The notes: generated by a model from the letters alone, not told the origin. DNA of 64,000 bases from Enterobacteriaceae bacterium (GCA_902363335.1 CABIZV010000001.1:496001-560000); one strand, 5' to 3'. Shown: positions 53,333 to 62,520, numbered from the stretch's first letter. Made by a program: numbers and translations.

Positions 53333-54097
53333 ATGAAGCTTTTGAAGACAGTACCGGTACCGGTAGCGGTTGTGCTGCTGGGGGGCGCCTTTGCGTCTAC
53401 GTATGCTTCCGCCAGTGATACCGTTTTTACTGTCATGGATGACCCAACCACCGCCACGAAACCTTTTGAAGGTAGTGTTAATGCGGGCTACCTGTCGCAA
53501 TCAGGTAATACCAAAAGTACCTCAGCGACCGCTGATTCCACGCTCACCTGGTACGGTGATTCCACCGCCTGGTCCTTGTGGGGTGCAGCCAGTAATACCT
53601 CAGCAAATGATGATCGTTCCTCTGAGAAATATTCGGTGGGCGGACGTAGCCGCTACAATATGACCAGCATCGACTATCTGTTTGGCCAGGCTAGCTGGTT
53701 AACCGACCGTTACAATGGTTATCATGAGCGTGACGTTTTCACCGCCGGTTACGGCTACCAATTCCTGACCGGGCCTATCCATACCCTCCGTTTTGAATTT
53801 GGTCCAGGCGTTCGTTATGACGAGTTCACCGATGGTAATACCGAAACGCAAGCGCTCGGCTATGCTTCAGGTGCTTATGCCTGGCAGATGACTGATACTG
53901 CTAAATTCACACAAGGTGTATCGGTTCTCGGCGCTGACGACACAACCGTTAACTCCGAAACCGCATTGAATGTGGCAATTAATGCCCACTTCGGTCTGAA
54001 GGTTGCTTATAACGTGACCTGGAACTCCGAGCCGCCGGCTTCGGCGCCAAATCATACCGACCGTCGTACTTCGTTGACGTTAGGCTATACCATGTAA
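53333..54097 (+). CDS. ydiY: YdiY family outer-membrane protein (DUF481)
   Basis: Predicted outer-membrane beta-barrel of the DUF481 family, 254 residues; the E. coli protein is described as acid-inducible. A signal peptide of about 27 residues (MKLLKTVPVPVAVVLLGGAF ... ASASD) precedes alternating amphipathic strands (FEGSVNAGYLSQSGNTKSTS; HTLRFEFGPGVRYDEF), ending in RTSLTLGYTM. The physiological role is unknown. It has its own upstream control region. Confidence 0.9.
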   Translation: MKLLKTVPVPVAVVLLGGAFASTYASASDTVFTVMDDPTTATKPFEGSVNAGYLSQSGNTKSTSATADSTLTWYGDSTAWSLWGAASNTSANDDRSSEKYSVGGRSRYNMTSIDYLFGQASWLTDRYNGYHERDVFTAGYGYQFLTGPIHTLRFEFGPGVRYDEFTDGNTETQALGYASGAYAWQMTDTAKFTQGVSVLGADDTTVNSETALNVAINAHFGLKVAYNVTWNSEPPASAPNHTDRRTSLTLGYTM

Positions 54098-54282
54098 TCA
54101 TTTTTCAGGCCGGGAAATACCCGGCCTGTGTTCTGATATTTATCGTTTTGTGTTATTATTTAATCCAACCGTTGTTTTATTTAATTAAAAATACAGGTTC
54201 TCCATAATATCTCCATATTTGCCTCTTCAGACATATATTCAATAAATTTGACACGAATGGCTAAATATTTTGACTAGCCAAA

Positions 54283-54303
54283 AGTGTGATCTGGATCTAC
54301 ACT
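54283..54303 (+). promoter_or_regulatory. Possible sigma-S-type promoter of the small secreted-protein gene
   Basis: TCTACACT (54296-54303) fits the sigma-S -10 pattern KCTACACT. It is embedded in an AGTGT...ACACT dyad (54283-54303) that also contains a CRP-like half site TGTGA. The start of transcription would be near 54310, some 58 bases before the ATG at 54368. Confidence 0.35.
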
Positions 54304-54367
54304 GTGTTCATGGGCAATATGATGCCTCAGCGTTTCAAAGTCTTAATCAAGTAAGAGAATAAACATT

Positions 54368-54613
54368 ATGAAAAATATCAAAATCGCATCTGCAGCTATT
54401 TTGCTGTCTGCACTTTCTTTTGGCGTATTTGCCGCTGAACCTGCAACACAGCCAGCTAGTTCCACTACCGTAACAACAGCTCAGCACGTTGGTATCTCGA
54501 GTGCGTATGACGTGGAAGCAGGCTCCAACATCGCCCCAGGCTCTCAGTCTACTGGTCAGTCCATGGATGACGCGTTTAACGTGCATACCTTGGTTGCAGG
54601 CGGCTGGTCCTAA
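54368..54613 (+). CDS. Small secreted protein of unknown function
   Basis: 81-residue protein with a clear Sec signal peptide (MKNIKIASAAILLSALSFGV) cleaved after FGVFA. The mature part of about 59 residues is rich in Ser, Thr, Ala and Gln, has no cysteine and ends in LVAGGWS. The signal peptide resembles that of BhsA/YhcN-type stress proteins, but the mature sequence (HVGISSAYDVEAGSNIAPGS) does not match the DUF1471 pattern I know. The ribosome site is weak (AAGAGAA). It stands alone between ydiY and yniD/thrS. I do not recognise the family. Confidence 0.7.
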   Translation: MKNIKIASAAILLSALSFGVFAAEPATQPASSTTVTTAQHVGISSAYDVEAGSNIAPGSQSTGQSMDDAFNVHTLVAGGWS

Positions 54614-54881
54614 TATTTCTGTGCTGTAATAATTTGATTTTTTATTGATTATTAATTCCGGCAGAGAAAACCGGGTAGAGTGGTACCGGTTTTTCTTGCT
54701 GCTGTTTTTAGCAGATTTGGAATTGTCATTTTCGTATTTGATTTGTCAGCATCAATTGTATTACTTCGCATTTATTGTCAAATAATATTCTTGAAGCGCA
54801 TTTTTTGTATATAATTTAATTATCTGGCCACGCTGTAGAAAATGTATAACCCATGACGACCTCTGCAACGTGAATCATCGC

Positions 54882-54992
54882 TTACTCCCCCCAAATCATT
54901 GCAGCCCACCGGAGCAAAAGCATCGCCCCGCAGATGGCTATTAGCACCAGTACCATTTTCCAGTGTTTTTTTGCAAATCGGTCGCCTGGCAT
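54882..54992 (-). CDS. yniD: Small membrane protein YniD
   Basis: 36-residue single-span membrane protein, beginning MPGDRFAKKHWKMV and ending AMIWGE. A basic N terminus is followed by one hydrophobic helix (VLVLIAICGAMLLL). It matches E. coli YniD (35 residues) over nearly its whole length. AGGA lies eight bases before the ATG. Function unknown. It lies upstream of thrS on the opposite strand. Confidence 0.85.
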   Translation of the reverse strand: MPGDRFAKKHWKMVLVLIAICGAMLLLRWAAMIWGE

Positions 54993-55059
54993 CGCCACGT
55001 CCTTTTCTTATATCAACTTTGAGTCAGTGTATCAGAATCGCTGTTAAAAATAGCAATGC

Positions 55060-55282
55060 ATACAGGGAAGGGTAATTGCGCCTTTTATCCCGTACAGATG
55101 ATGTGTAAACTAACCCACGGTATTATCAACAAGTGGATGTAGGTGGTTCTGGGTGCTGTGTACTCATTGCTCATTTTTCGCAGAGTGAAGCGGAAATCAG
55201 TCCTTAACGTGTTGATAAATTTAATCATATAGTTTTGTATGTGCTCTTTCGTGTGGGGCACCACTGCAAATAAGGACATTAA
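55060..55282 (+). promoter_or_regulatory. thrS leader with threonyl-tRNA synthetase operator
   Basis: The leader matches the E. coli thrS translational operator as I know it. The stem-loop at 55241-55261 (GTGC...GCAC) carries CGT at 55250-55252, positions -33 to -31, mimicking the tRNA-Thr anticodon. A second anticodon-like arm is expected further upstream (~55130-55165). ThrRS binding blocks ribosome access to its own mRNA. TAAGGA is the ribosome site. Confidence 0.8.
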
Positions 55283-57211
55283 ATGCCTGTAATTACTCTT
55301 CCTGATGGCAGCCAACGCCATTACGACAACGCCGTTAGCCCTATGGATGTCGCACTGGACATCGGCCCCGGTCTGGCAAAAGCCACCATCGCTGGGCGCG
55401 TTAACGGTGAACTGGTTGATGCTTCCGATTTGATCGAAAACGACGCCACACTTTCGCTCATCACTGCAAAAGATGAAGAAGGTCTGGAGATCATTCGTCA
55501 CTCGTGTGCACACCTACTTGGTCATGCTATCAAACAGCTTTGGCCAAACACCAAAATGGCCATCGGCCCGGTTATCGACAACGGCTTCTATTATGACGTT
55601 GATCTAGACCATACGCTGACCCAGGAAGACATCGACGCGCTCGAAAAACGTATGCATGAGCTCGCCGAGAAAAACTATGATGTCATCAAGAAGAAAGTTA
55701 GCTGGCATGAAGCTCGCGAAACCTTCGTGAAACGTGGTGAAAACTATAAAGTTGCCATTCTTGATGAGAATATTTCGCACGATGACAAGCCTGGCTTGTA
55801 TCATCACGAAGAATACGTCGACATGTGCCGTGGTCCGCACGTGCCGAACATGCGTTTCTGTCACTACTTCAAGTTGATGAAGACCGCTGGCGCTTACTGG
55901 CGCGGCGATAGCGACAACAAGATGCTGCAACGTATTTATGGTACTGCATGGACGGACAAAAAAGCCCTCAATGCCTACCTGTTGCGCCTTGAAGAAGCGG
56001 CGAAGCGCGATCACCGTAAAATTGGTAAGCAGCTCGACCTGTATCACATGCAGGAAGAAGCGCCGGGTATGGTATTCTGGCATAACGATGGCTGGACAAT
56101 CTTCCGTGAACTGGAAACTTTCGTGCGCTCTAAGCTCAAAGAATACCAGTACCAGGAAGTGAAAGGCCCGTTCATGATGGACCGTGTGCTGTGGGAAAAA
56201 ACCGGCCACTGGGACAACTATAAAGATGCGATGTTCACCACCTCTTCTGAGAACCGTGAATACTGTATCAAGCCGATGAACTGCCCGGGGCACGTGCAGA
56301 TCTTTAACCAGGGTCTGAAATCTTACCGCGATTTGCCGCTGCGTATGGCGGAGTTCGGTAGCTGCCACCGTAACGAACCATCAGGTGCTCTGCATGGACT
56401 GATGCGTGTACGCGGCTTTACTCAGGATGACGCCCATATCTTCTGTACTGAAGAACAGGTGCGTGATGAAGTTAACGCGTGCATTCGTTTAGTCTATGAT
56501 ATGTACAGCACTTTCGGCTTCGAGAAAATCGTCGTCAAACTTTCAACGCGCCCTGAGAAACGTATCGGTAGCGATGAAACGTGGGATCGTGCGGAAGCGG
56601 ATCTGGCCGTAGCGCTGGAAGAAAACAACATCCCGTTTGAGTATCAACTGGGTGAGGGCGCATTCTACGGTCCAAAAATTGAATTTACCCTTTATGACTG
56701 CCTCGATCGTGCATGGCAGTGCGGTACTGTACAGTTAGACTTCTCTCTGCCGTCTCGTCTAAGCGCCTCTTATATTGGCGAAAGCAACGAGCGTCAGGTA
56801 CCGGTGATGATTCACCGTGCAATTCTGGGTTCACTGGAGCGCTTCATTGGCATCCTGACCGAAGAGTTCGCCGGTTTCTTCCCAACCTGGATTGCACCAG
56901 TGCAGGTTGTGGTCATGAATATCACCGATTCTCAAGCTGAATATGTCAACGAATTGACCCGTAAATTGCAAAATGCAGGCATTCGTGTAAAAGCAGACTT
57001 GAGAAATGAGAAGATTGGCTTTAAAATCCGCGAGCACACTTTACGTCGTGTCCCTTACATGTTGGTCTGTGGCGACAAAGAGGTAGAAGCAGGCAAAGTT
57101 GCCGTGCGTACCCGTCGTGGCAAAGACTTGGGCAGCCTGGACGTAAATGAAGTTATCGAGAAGCTGCAACAAGAGATTCGCAGCCGCAGTCTAAAACAAC
57201 TGGAGGAATAA
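55283..57211 (+). CDS. thrS: Threonine--tRNA ligase
   Basis: Class II aminoacyl-tRNA synthetase with editing of mischarged serine. It has 642 residues: N-terminal TGS domain (1-61), SAD editing domain (HSCAHLLGHAIKQLWPNTKM ... CRGPHVPN), catalytic core with the zinc cysteine in KPMNCPGHVQIF and motif 2 in CHRNEPSGALHGLMRVRG, and a C-terminal anticodon-binding domain (~540-642). It also binds its own leader. It is the first gene of the thrS-infC-rpmI-rplT-pheMST-ihfA cluster, with infC starting four bases after its stop. Confidence 0.98.
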   Translation: MPVITLPDGSQRHYDNAVSPMDVALDIGPGLAKATIAGRVNGELVDASDLIENDATLSLITAKDEEGLEIIRHSCAHLLGHAIKQLWPNTKMAIGPVIDNGFYYDVDLDHTLTQEDIDALEKRMHELAEKNYDVIKKKVSWHEARETFVKRGENYKVAILDENISHDDKPGLYHHEEYVDMCRGPHVPNMRFCHYFKLMKTAGAYWRGDSDNKMLQRIYGTAWTDKKALNAYLLRLEEAAKRDHRKIGKQLDLYHMQEEAPGMVFWHNDGWTIFRELETFVRSKLKEYQYQEVKGPFMMDRVLWEKTGHWDNYKDAMFTTSSENREYCIKPMNCPGHVQIFNQGLKSYRDLPLRMAEFGSCHRNEPSGALHGLMRVRGFTQDDAHIFCTEEQVRDEVNACIRLVYDMYSTFGFEKIVVKLSTRPEKRIGSDETWDRAEADLAVALEENNIPFEYQLGEGAFYGPKIEFTLYDCLDRAWQCGTVQLDFSLPSRLSASYIGESNERQVPVMIHRAILGSLERFIGILTEEFAGFFPTWIAPVQVVVMNITDSQAEYVNELTRKLQNAGIRVKADLRNEKIGFKIREHTLRRVPYMLVCGDKEVEAGKVAVRTRRGKDLGSLDVNEVIEKLQQEIRSRSLKQLEE

Positions 57212-57214
57212 GGT

Positions 57215-57757
57215 ATTAAAGGCGGAAAACGAGTTCAAACGGCACGTCCGAATCGTATCAATGGCGAGATTCGCGCCCTGGAAGTTCGCTTGACAGGTCT
57301 GGAAGGCGAAGCTTTGGGTATTGTGAGTCTGAGAGAAGCTATCGAAAAAGCTGAAGAAGCTGGAGTAGATTTAGTTGAAATCAGCCCTAACGCCGAACCG
57401 CCAGTTTGTCGTATCATGGACTACGGCAAGTTCCTTTATGAAAAAAGTAAGTCTTCTAAGGAACAGAAGAAGAAACAAAAAGTTATCCAGGTTAAGGAAA
57501 TTAAATTCCGTCCTGGTACCGATGATGGCGACTACCAGGTAAAACTCCGCAGCCTGGTTCGCTTTCTCGAAGAGGGTGATAAAGCTAAAATCACGCTGCG
57601 TTTCCGCGGTCGTGAAATGGCTCACCAGCAGATTGGTATGGAAGTGCTTACGCGCGTCCGTGACGATCTGAGTGAACTGGCAGTGGTCGAATCCTTCCCT
57701 ACGAAGATCGAAGGCCGCCAGATGATCATGGTGCTTGCCCCTAAGAAGAAACAGTAA
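57215..57757 (+). CDS. infC: Translation initiation factor IF-3 (AUU start)
   Basis: Binds the 30S subunit, prevents 50S joining and checks start-codon and initiator-tRNA pairing. It has 180 residues when translated from the ATT at 57215 (initiator then KGGKRVQTARPNRINGEIRA). The rare ATT start is accepted because the sequence before the first in-frame ATG is fully conserved with E. coli IF3 and a GGAGGAATAAGGT region lies just upstream. AUU is the classical autoregulatory start of infC, since IF3 discriminates against it. The N and C domains with the basic linker (KSKSSKEQKKKQKVIQVKE) are intact. Confidence 0.96.
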   Translation: MKGGKRVQTARPNRINGEIRALEVRLTGLEGEALGIVSLREAIEKAEEAGVDLVEISPNAEPPVCRIMDYGKFLYEKSKSSKEQKKKQKVIQVKEIKFRPGTDDGDYQVKLRSLVRFLEEGDKAKITLRFRGREMAHQQIGMEVLTRVRDDLSELAVVESFPTKIEGRQMIMVLAPKKKQ

Positions 57758-57777
57758 GGCCTTCAAGTAACAACGTT

Positions 57778-57799
57778 CGTGAAGCCTTTGGGCTTCACG
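57778..57799 (+). other. Hairpin between infC and rpmI
   Basis: CGTGAAGCC and GGCTTCACG form a perfect 9-bp stem around TTTG, without a T run. It lies in the leader of rpmI, where ribosomal protein L20 acts as translational repressor in E. coli. Confidence 0.7.
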
Positions 57800-57853
57800 A
57801 GTATTGTTCGCCTACGTTTCGTTTATTAACAATGCGAAGTGGAAGTTATTAAA

Positions 57854-58051
57854 ATGCCAAAAATTAAGACCGTACGCGGTGCTGCTAAGCGCTTCAAAAA
57901 AACCGGTAAAGGTGGTTTTAAGCACAAACGCGCAAACCTGCGTCACATTCTGACCAAAAAAGCTACCAAGCGTAAACGTCACCTGCGTCCAAAAGCCATG
58001 GTTTCTAAAGGCGATCTGGGCCTGGTAATCGCGTGCCTGCCGTACGCATAA
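57854..58051 (+). CDS. rpmI: 50S ribosomal protein L35
   Basis: 65-residue, highly basic ribosomal protein, MPKIKTVRGAAKRFKKTGKG through GLVIACLPYA. The ATG at 57854 is chosen over the upstream in-frame start at 57839 to give the family N terminus. In E. coli its translation, with rplT, is repressed by L20 binding a pseudoknot in the leader. Confidence 0.97.
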   Translation: MPKIKTVRGAAKRFKKTGKGGFKHKRANLRHILTKKATKRKRHLRPKAMVSKGDLGLVIACLPYA

Positions 58052-58101
58052 GTCGTTAACCCTTTTAACTTTTTAATTAGAATAGATACAGGAGAGCACA
58101 T

Positions 58102-58458
58102 ATGGCTCGCGTAAAACGTGGTGTAGTTGCCCGTGCACGTCACAAGAAAATTTTGAAACAAGCTAAAGGCTACTACGGTGCGCGTTCTCGCGTATACCGC
58201 GTTGCCTTCCAGGCTGTTATCAAAGCAGGTCAGTACGCTTATCGTGACCGTCGTCAGAAAAAGCGTCAGTTCCGTCAACTGTGGATTGCGCGTATCAACG
58301 CAGCAGCACGTCAGAACGGTATTTCTTACAGCAAATTCATCAACGGCCTGAAAAAAGCCTCTGTTGAAATCGACCGTAAGATCCTGGCTGACATCGCAGT
58401 ATTCGACAAAATCGCGTTCACCGCGTTAGTTGAAAAAGCGAAAGCAGCACTGGCGTAA
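58102..58458 (+). CDS. rplT: 50S ribosomal protein L20
   Basis: 118-residue ribosomal protein needed early in 50S assembly (MARVKRGVVARARHKKILKQ; SRVYRVAFQAVIKAGQYAYR). It is also the autogenous repressor of rpmI-rplT. AGGAG precedes the ATG by about seven bases. It is followed at once by a terminator. Confidence 0.98.
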   Translation: MARVKRGVVARARHKKILKQAKGYYGARSRVYRVAFQAVIKAGQYAYRDRRQKKRQFRQLWIARINAAARQNGISYSKFINGLKKASVEIDRKILADIAVFDKIAFTALVEKAKAALA

Positions 58459-58468
58459 GCCGGTTGGA

Positions 58469-58492
58469 AGAGGGAGCTTGTCTCCCTCTTTT
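58469..58492 (+). terminator. Terminator after rplT
   Basis: AGAGGGAG-CTTGT-CTCCCTCT followed by T-rich sequence, 10 bases after the rplT stop. In E. coli some transcription reads through into pheM. Confidence 0.85.
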
Positions 58493-58581
58493 CATTTTAA
58501 CTGCTTCAGCGCATTGACATTTATTCCTGTAGCCCTTTCAATAAAGGTTCTACATTTTTTACCACACAAGGTAACGCAAGC

Positions 58582-58626
58582 ATGAATGCTGCTATTTTCC
58601 GCTTCTTCTTTTACTTTAGCACCTGA
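58582..58626 (+). CDS. pheM: phe operon leader peptide
   Basis: 14-codon peptide [14 protein letters not shown], five of whose residues are Phe, three of them consecutive. It senses charged tRNA-Phe by ribosome stalling and controls the attenuator just downstream. It appears identical to the E. coli PheM that I recall. Confidence 0.95.
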
Positions 58627-58673
58627 ATACAGGGGGCTCGCGCGTGAAAGAAGAAACGGAAAACAGCGCCAGA

Positions 58674-58700
58674 AAGCCTCCTGATGGAGGCTTTTTTTTT
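58674..58700 (+). terminator. pheST attenuator terminator
   Basis: GCCTCC-TGAT-GGAGGC followed by nine T, 48 bases after the pheM stop and 118 before pheS. Stalling on the Phe codons of pheM would favour an antiterminator formed with the GC-rich segment at 58631-58670. Confidence 0.92.
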
Positions 58701-58817
58701 GTTTATACACATAATTTTCAAGTTGCATCACAACACGCTTTCGCGGGCCCTGTAAGGCAGCTTGAAAGATAAAATGTATATGTCGCTTATGAATATCGCC
58801 ACATAACGAGGAAAACC

Positions 58818-59801
58818 ATGTCACATCTCGCAGAGCTGGTTGCCAGTGCAACAGCCGCCATTAACCAGGCTTCAGATGTTGCCGCGTTAGACAATGTCCG
58901 CGTCGAATATTTGGGCAAGAAAGGGCATCTGACCCTTCAAATGACTACCCTGCGTGAGCTGCCGCCGGAAGAGCGTCCAGCAGCAGGTGCGGTGATTAAC
59001 GAAGCGAAAGAGCAGGTACAGCAGGTGCTGAATGCGCGCAAAGCTGACCTGGAAAGCGCTGCGTTAAATGCTCGCCTGGCCGCAGAGACTATCGATATCT
59101 CTCTGCCGGGACGCCGTATTGAAAATGGTGGTCTGCACCCGGTGACACGAACCATCGACCGTATTGAAAGTTTCTTCGGTGAGCTCGGTTTTACCGTTGC
59201 AACGGGCCCAGAAATTGAAGACGACTACCACAACTTCGATGCGCTGAATATCCCAACGCACCACCCAGCACGCGCTGACCACGACACTTTCTGGTTTGAT
59301 GCGACTCGTCTGCTGCGTACTCAGACGTCCGGCGTACAGATCCGTACCATGAAGGATCAACAGCCGCCAATCCGTATTATCGCGCCGGGCCGCGTATATC
59401 GTAACGACTACGACCAGACGCACACTCCGATGTTCCATCAGATGGAAGGTCTGATTGTTGATAAAAACATTAGTTTCACCAACCTGAAAGGGACGCTGCA
59501 CGACTTCCTGCGCAACTTCTTTGAGGAAGATTTGCAGATTCGTTTCCGTCCGTCCTATTTCCCGTTCACTGAGCCATCCGCTGAAGTTGATGTTATGGGC
59601 AAGAATGGCAAATGGCTGGAAGTTCTGGGTTGCGGTATGGTGCACCCGAACGTGCTGCGTAATGTCGGCATTGACCCAGAGATTTACTCCGGCTTCGCAT
59701 TTGGCATGGGTATGGAGCGTCTAACCATGCTGCGTTACGGTGTCACCGATTTGCGTGCGTTCTTCGAAAACGATCTGCGTTTCCTCAAACAGTTTAAATA
59801 A
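58818..59801 (+). CDS. pheS: Phenylalanine--tRNA ligase alpha subunit
   Basis: Catalytic subunit of the alpha2beta2 class II synthetase, 327 residues. An N-terminal coiled-coil tRNA-binding arm (MSHLAELVASATAAINQASD on) is followed by the catalytic domain with motif 2 (PGRVYRNDYDQTHTPMFHQM) and motif 3 (GFAFGMGMERLTMLRYG). It is transcribed under the pheM attenuator and followed 15 bases later by pheT. Confidence 0.98.
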   Translation: MSHLAELVASATAAINQASDVAALDNVRVEYLGKKGHLTLQMTTLRELPPEERPAAGAVINEAKEQVQQVLNARKADLESAALNARLAAETIDISLPGRRIENGGLHPVTRTIDRIESFFGELGFTVATGPEIEDDYHNFDALNIPTHHPARADHDTFWFDATRLLRTQTSGVQIRTMKDQQPPIRIIAPGRVYRNDYDQTHTPMFHQMEGLIVDKNISFTNLKGTLHDFLRNFFEEDLQIRFRPSYFPFTEPSAEVDVMGKNGKWLEVLGCGMVHPNVLRNVGIDPEIYSGFAFGMGMERLTMLRYGVTDLRAFFENDLRFLKQFK

Positions 59802-59816
59802 GGGCAGGATAAAATA

Positions 59817-62204
59817 ATGAAATTCAGTGAACTGTGGTTACGCGAATGGGTTAACCCGGCTATTGATAGCGAAGCGCTGTCAGGGCAGATCACCATGGCA
59901 GGCCTGGAAGTTGATGGCGTTGACGCTGTTGCCGGTAGCTTCCATGGTGTTGTGGTAGGTGAAGTCGTGGAATGCGCTCAGCATCCAAATGCCGACAAGC
60001 TGCGCGTCACAAAAGTGAACGTGGGTGGTGAACGTCTGCTGGACATCGTCTGCGGCGCACCAAACTGCCGTCAGGGGCTCAAAGTTGCCGTGGCGACTAT
60101 CGGTGCCGTCCTGCCAGGCGATTTTAAAATTAAAGCCGCCAAACTGCGCGGTGAACCTTCAGAAGGGATGCTGTGCTCCTTCTCTGAACTGGGTATTTCC
60201 GACGATCACACCGGTATTATTGAACTGCCTGCCGATGCGCCGCTGGGAACGGATATCCGTGAATATCTGAAACTTGATGACAACACCATCGAAATCAGCG
60301 TCACGCCGAACCGTGCAGATTGCTTAGGCATTATTGGCGTGGCTCGCGACGTGGCGGTACTCAACAAGCTGCCGCTGAATGCGCCAGAAATCGCCCCTGT
60401 CGCGGCGACTATTTCCGATGTGTTGCCTATTGATGTTGAAGCCGCCGACGCTTGCCCACGTTACCTGGGCCGTGTGGTGAAAGGGATTAACGTCAAAGCA
60501 CCGACCCCGCTGTGGATGAAAGAGAAACTGCGTCGTTGCGGCATCCGTTCTATTGATGCCGTTGTAGATGTGACCAACTATGTTCTACTGGAACTGGGTC
60601 AGCCGATGCACGCGTTCGATAAAGATCGTATCGAAAGCGGAATTAAAGTTCGCATGGCAAAAGAGGGCGAAACGCTGGTTCTGCTTGACGGTAACGAAGC
60701 GAAGCTTAGCGCCGACACGCTGGTGATTGCTGACCACAACAAAGCGCTAGCGATGGCGGGTATCTTTGGCGGTGAGCACTCTGGTGTGAACGATGAAACC
60801 CAAAATGTCCTGCTGGAATCGGCATTCTTTAGCCCACTGTCCATCACCGGACGCGCTCGCCGCCATGGTCTGCACACCGATGCATCCCATCGCTATGAGC
60901 GTGGTGTTGATCCGGCCCTGCAATACAAAGCAATGGAACGTGCGACCGGTCTGCTGATTGAACTGTGCGGCGGTGAAGCGGGCCCAATCATTGATGTGAC
61001 CCACGAAGCAGCATTGCCGAAACGTGCGACCATCACCCTGCGCCGTAGCAAACTGGATCGCCTCATCGGCCATCATATTGCTGATGAGCAGGTGACCGAT
61101 ATTCTGACTCGCCTGGGTTGTGAAGTGACCGTCGGCAATGACCAATGGCAGGCCGTTGCGCCAACCTGGCGTTTCGATATGGAGATCGAAGAGGATCTGG
61201 TCGAAGAAGTGGCGCGTGTTTACGGCTACAACAGTATTCCGAACGAACCGGTTCAAGCTGGCCTGATTATGGGAAGCCATAAAGAAGCGAATCTGTCACT
61301 TAAGCGTGTGAAAACCATGCTGAATGACAAAGGCTATCAGGAAGTCATTACCTATAGTTTCGTGGATCCGAAAGTTCAGCAATGGGTACATCCTGGCGAA
61401 GAAGCGCTGATTCTGCCAAGCCCAATTTCCAGCGAAATGTCGGCGATGCGTCTGTCTCTGCTGACCGGTCTGCTGTCAACGGTGGTGTATAACCAAAATC
61501 GCCAGCAGAACCGCGTGCGCATTTTTGAAACCGGCTTACGTTTTGTGCCAGACACGCAAGCGCCGCTGGGGATCCGTCAGGATGTGATGCTGGGTGGGGT
61601 GATTTGTGGCAACCGCTATGAAGAACACTGGAATCTGGCAAAAGAGTCCGTTGATTTCTATGATTTGAAAGGTGATTTGGAGTCCGTTCTTGAACTGACC
61701 GGTAAATTATCTGAAATTCAGTTCAAAGCAGAAGCGAATCCGGCACTGCATCCGGGGCAGTCTGCGGCGATTTATCTGAAAGATGAACGCATTGGTTTCA
61801 TTGGTGTTATTCATCCTGAACTTGAGCGTAAACTGGATCTGAATGGTCGTACGCTGGCCTTCGAACTGGAGTGGAACAAGCTTGCAGACCGCGTCGTTCC
61901 AGAGGCGCAGGACGTTTCACGCTTCCCGGCTAACCGCCGTGATATCGCCGTTGTGGTTGCTGAAAATGTACCCGCGGCTGATATTTTAAACGAATGTAAG
62001 AAAGTTGGCGTAAATCAGATAGTTGGCGTAAACTTGTTTGACGTGTACCGTGGTAAGGGTGTTGCGGAGGGCTTCAAGAGCCTTGCTATCAGCCTGATTT
62101 TGCAAGATACCAGCCGTACACTCGAAGAAGAGGAGATTGCCGCTACCGTCGCCAAATGTGTAGAGGCATTAAAAGAGCGATTCCAGGCATCACTGAGGGA
62201 TTGA
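59817..62204 (+). CDS. pheT: Phenylalanine--tRNA ligase beta subunit
   Basis: Structural and editing subunit, 795 residues. Order: EMAP-like tRNA-binding OB fold (~39-148; VVECAQHPNADKLRVTKVNV), B3/B4 editing domain (~200-400), B5 domain, catalytic-like core, and the C-terminal ferredoxin-fold anticodon-binding domain (RFPANRRDIAVVVAENVPAA on). The gene ends four bases before ihfA, so the two are co-transcribed. Confidence 0.98.
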   Translation: MKFSELWLREWVNPAIDSEALSGQITMAGLEVDGVDAVAGSFHGVVVGEVVECAQHPNADKLRVTKVNVGGERLLDIVCGAPNCRQGLKVAVATIGAVLPGDFKIKAAKLRGEPSEGMLCSFSELGISDDHTGIIELPADAPLGTDIREYLKLDDNTIEISVTPNRADCLGIIGVARDVAVLNKLPLNAPEIAPVAATISDVLPIDVEAADACPRYLGRVVKGINVKAPTPLWMKEKLRRCGIRSIDAVVDVTNYVLLELGQPMHAFDKDRIESGIKVRMAKEGETLVLLDGNEAKLSADTLVIADHNKALAMAGIFGGEHSGVNDETQNVLLESAFFSPLSITGRARRHGLHTDASHRYERGVDPALQYKAMERATGLLIELCGGEAGPIIDVTHEAALPKRATITLRRSKLDRLIGHHIADEQVTDILTRLGCEVTVGNDQWQAVAPTWRFDMEIEEDLVEEVARVYGYNSIPNEPVQAGLIMGSHKEANLSLKRVKTMLNDKGYQEVITYSFVDPKVQQWVHPGEEALILPSPISSEMSAMRLSLLTGLLSTVVYNQNRQQNRVRIFETGLRFVPDTQAPLGIRQDVMLGGVICGNRYEEHWNLAKESVDFYDLKGDLESVLELTGKLSEIQFKAEANPALHPGQSAAIYLKDERIGFIGVIHPELERKLDLNGRTLAFELEWNKLADRVVPEAQDVSRFPANRRDIAVVVAENVPAADILNECKKVGVNQIVGVNLFDVYRGKGVAEGFKSLAISLILQDTSRTLEEEEIAATVAKCVEALKERFQASLRD

Positions 62205-62208
62205 ACCT

Positions 62209-62508
62209 ATGGCGCTTACAAAAGCTGAAATGTCAGAATATCTGTTTGATAAGCTTGGGCTTAGCAAACGGGATGCCAAAGAGCTGGTAGAGCTATTTTT
62301 CGAAGAGATCCGTCGTGCTCTGGAAAATGGCGAGCAGGTCAAGCTTTCCGGTTTTGGGAACTTTGATCTGCGTGATAAAAATCAACGCCCGGGACGTAAC
62401 CCAAAAACGGGTGAAGATATTCCCATTACAGCCCGGCGTGTGGTGACCTTCAGACCAGGACAGAAGTTAAAAAGTCGGGTCGAGAATGCAACACCTAAAG
62501 AAGAGTAA
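62209..62508 (+). CDS. ihfA: Integration host factor alpha subunit
   Basis: DNA-bending nucleoid protein, 99 residues, heterodimer with IhfB. It has the HU/IHF fold with the beta-arm that enters the minor groove (RNPKTGEDIPITARRVVTFR), whose tip proline is the intercalating residue. IHF is one of the factors that act at the narG promoter in this same window. It sits directly after pheT and before a terminator. Confidence 0.98.
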   Translation: MALTKAEMSEYLFDKLGLSKRDAKELVELFFEEIRRALENGEQVKLSGFGNFDLRDKNQRPGRNPKTGEDIPITARRVVTFRPGQKLKSRVENATPKEE

Positions 62509-62520
62509 TCTGAACTAACT

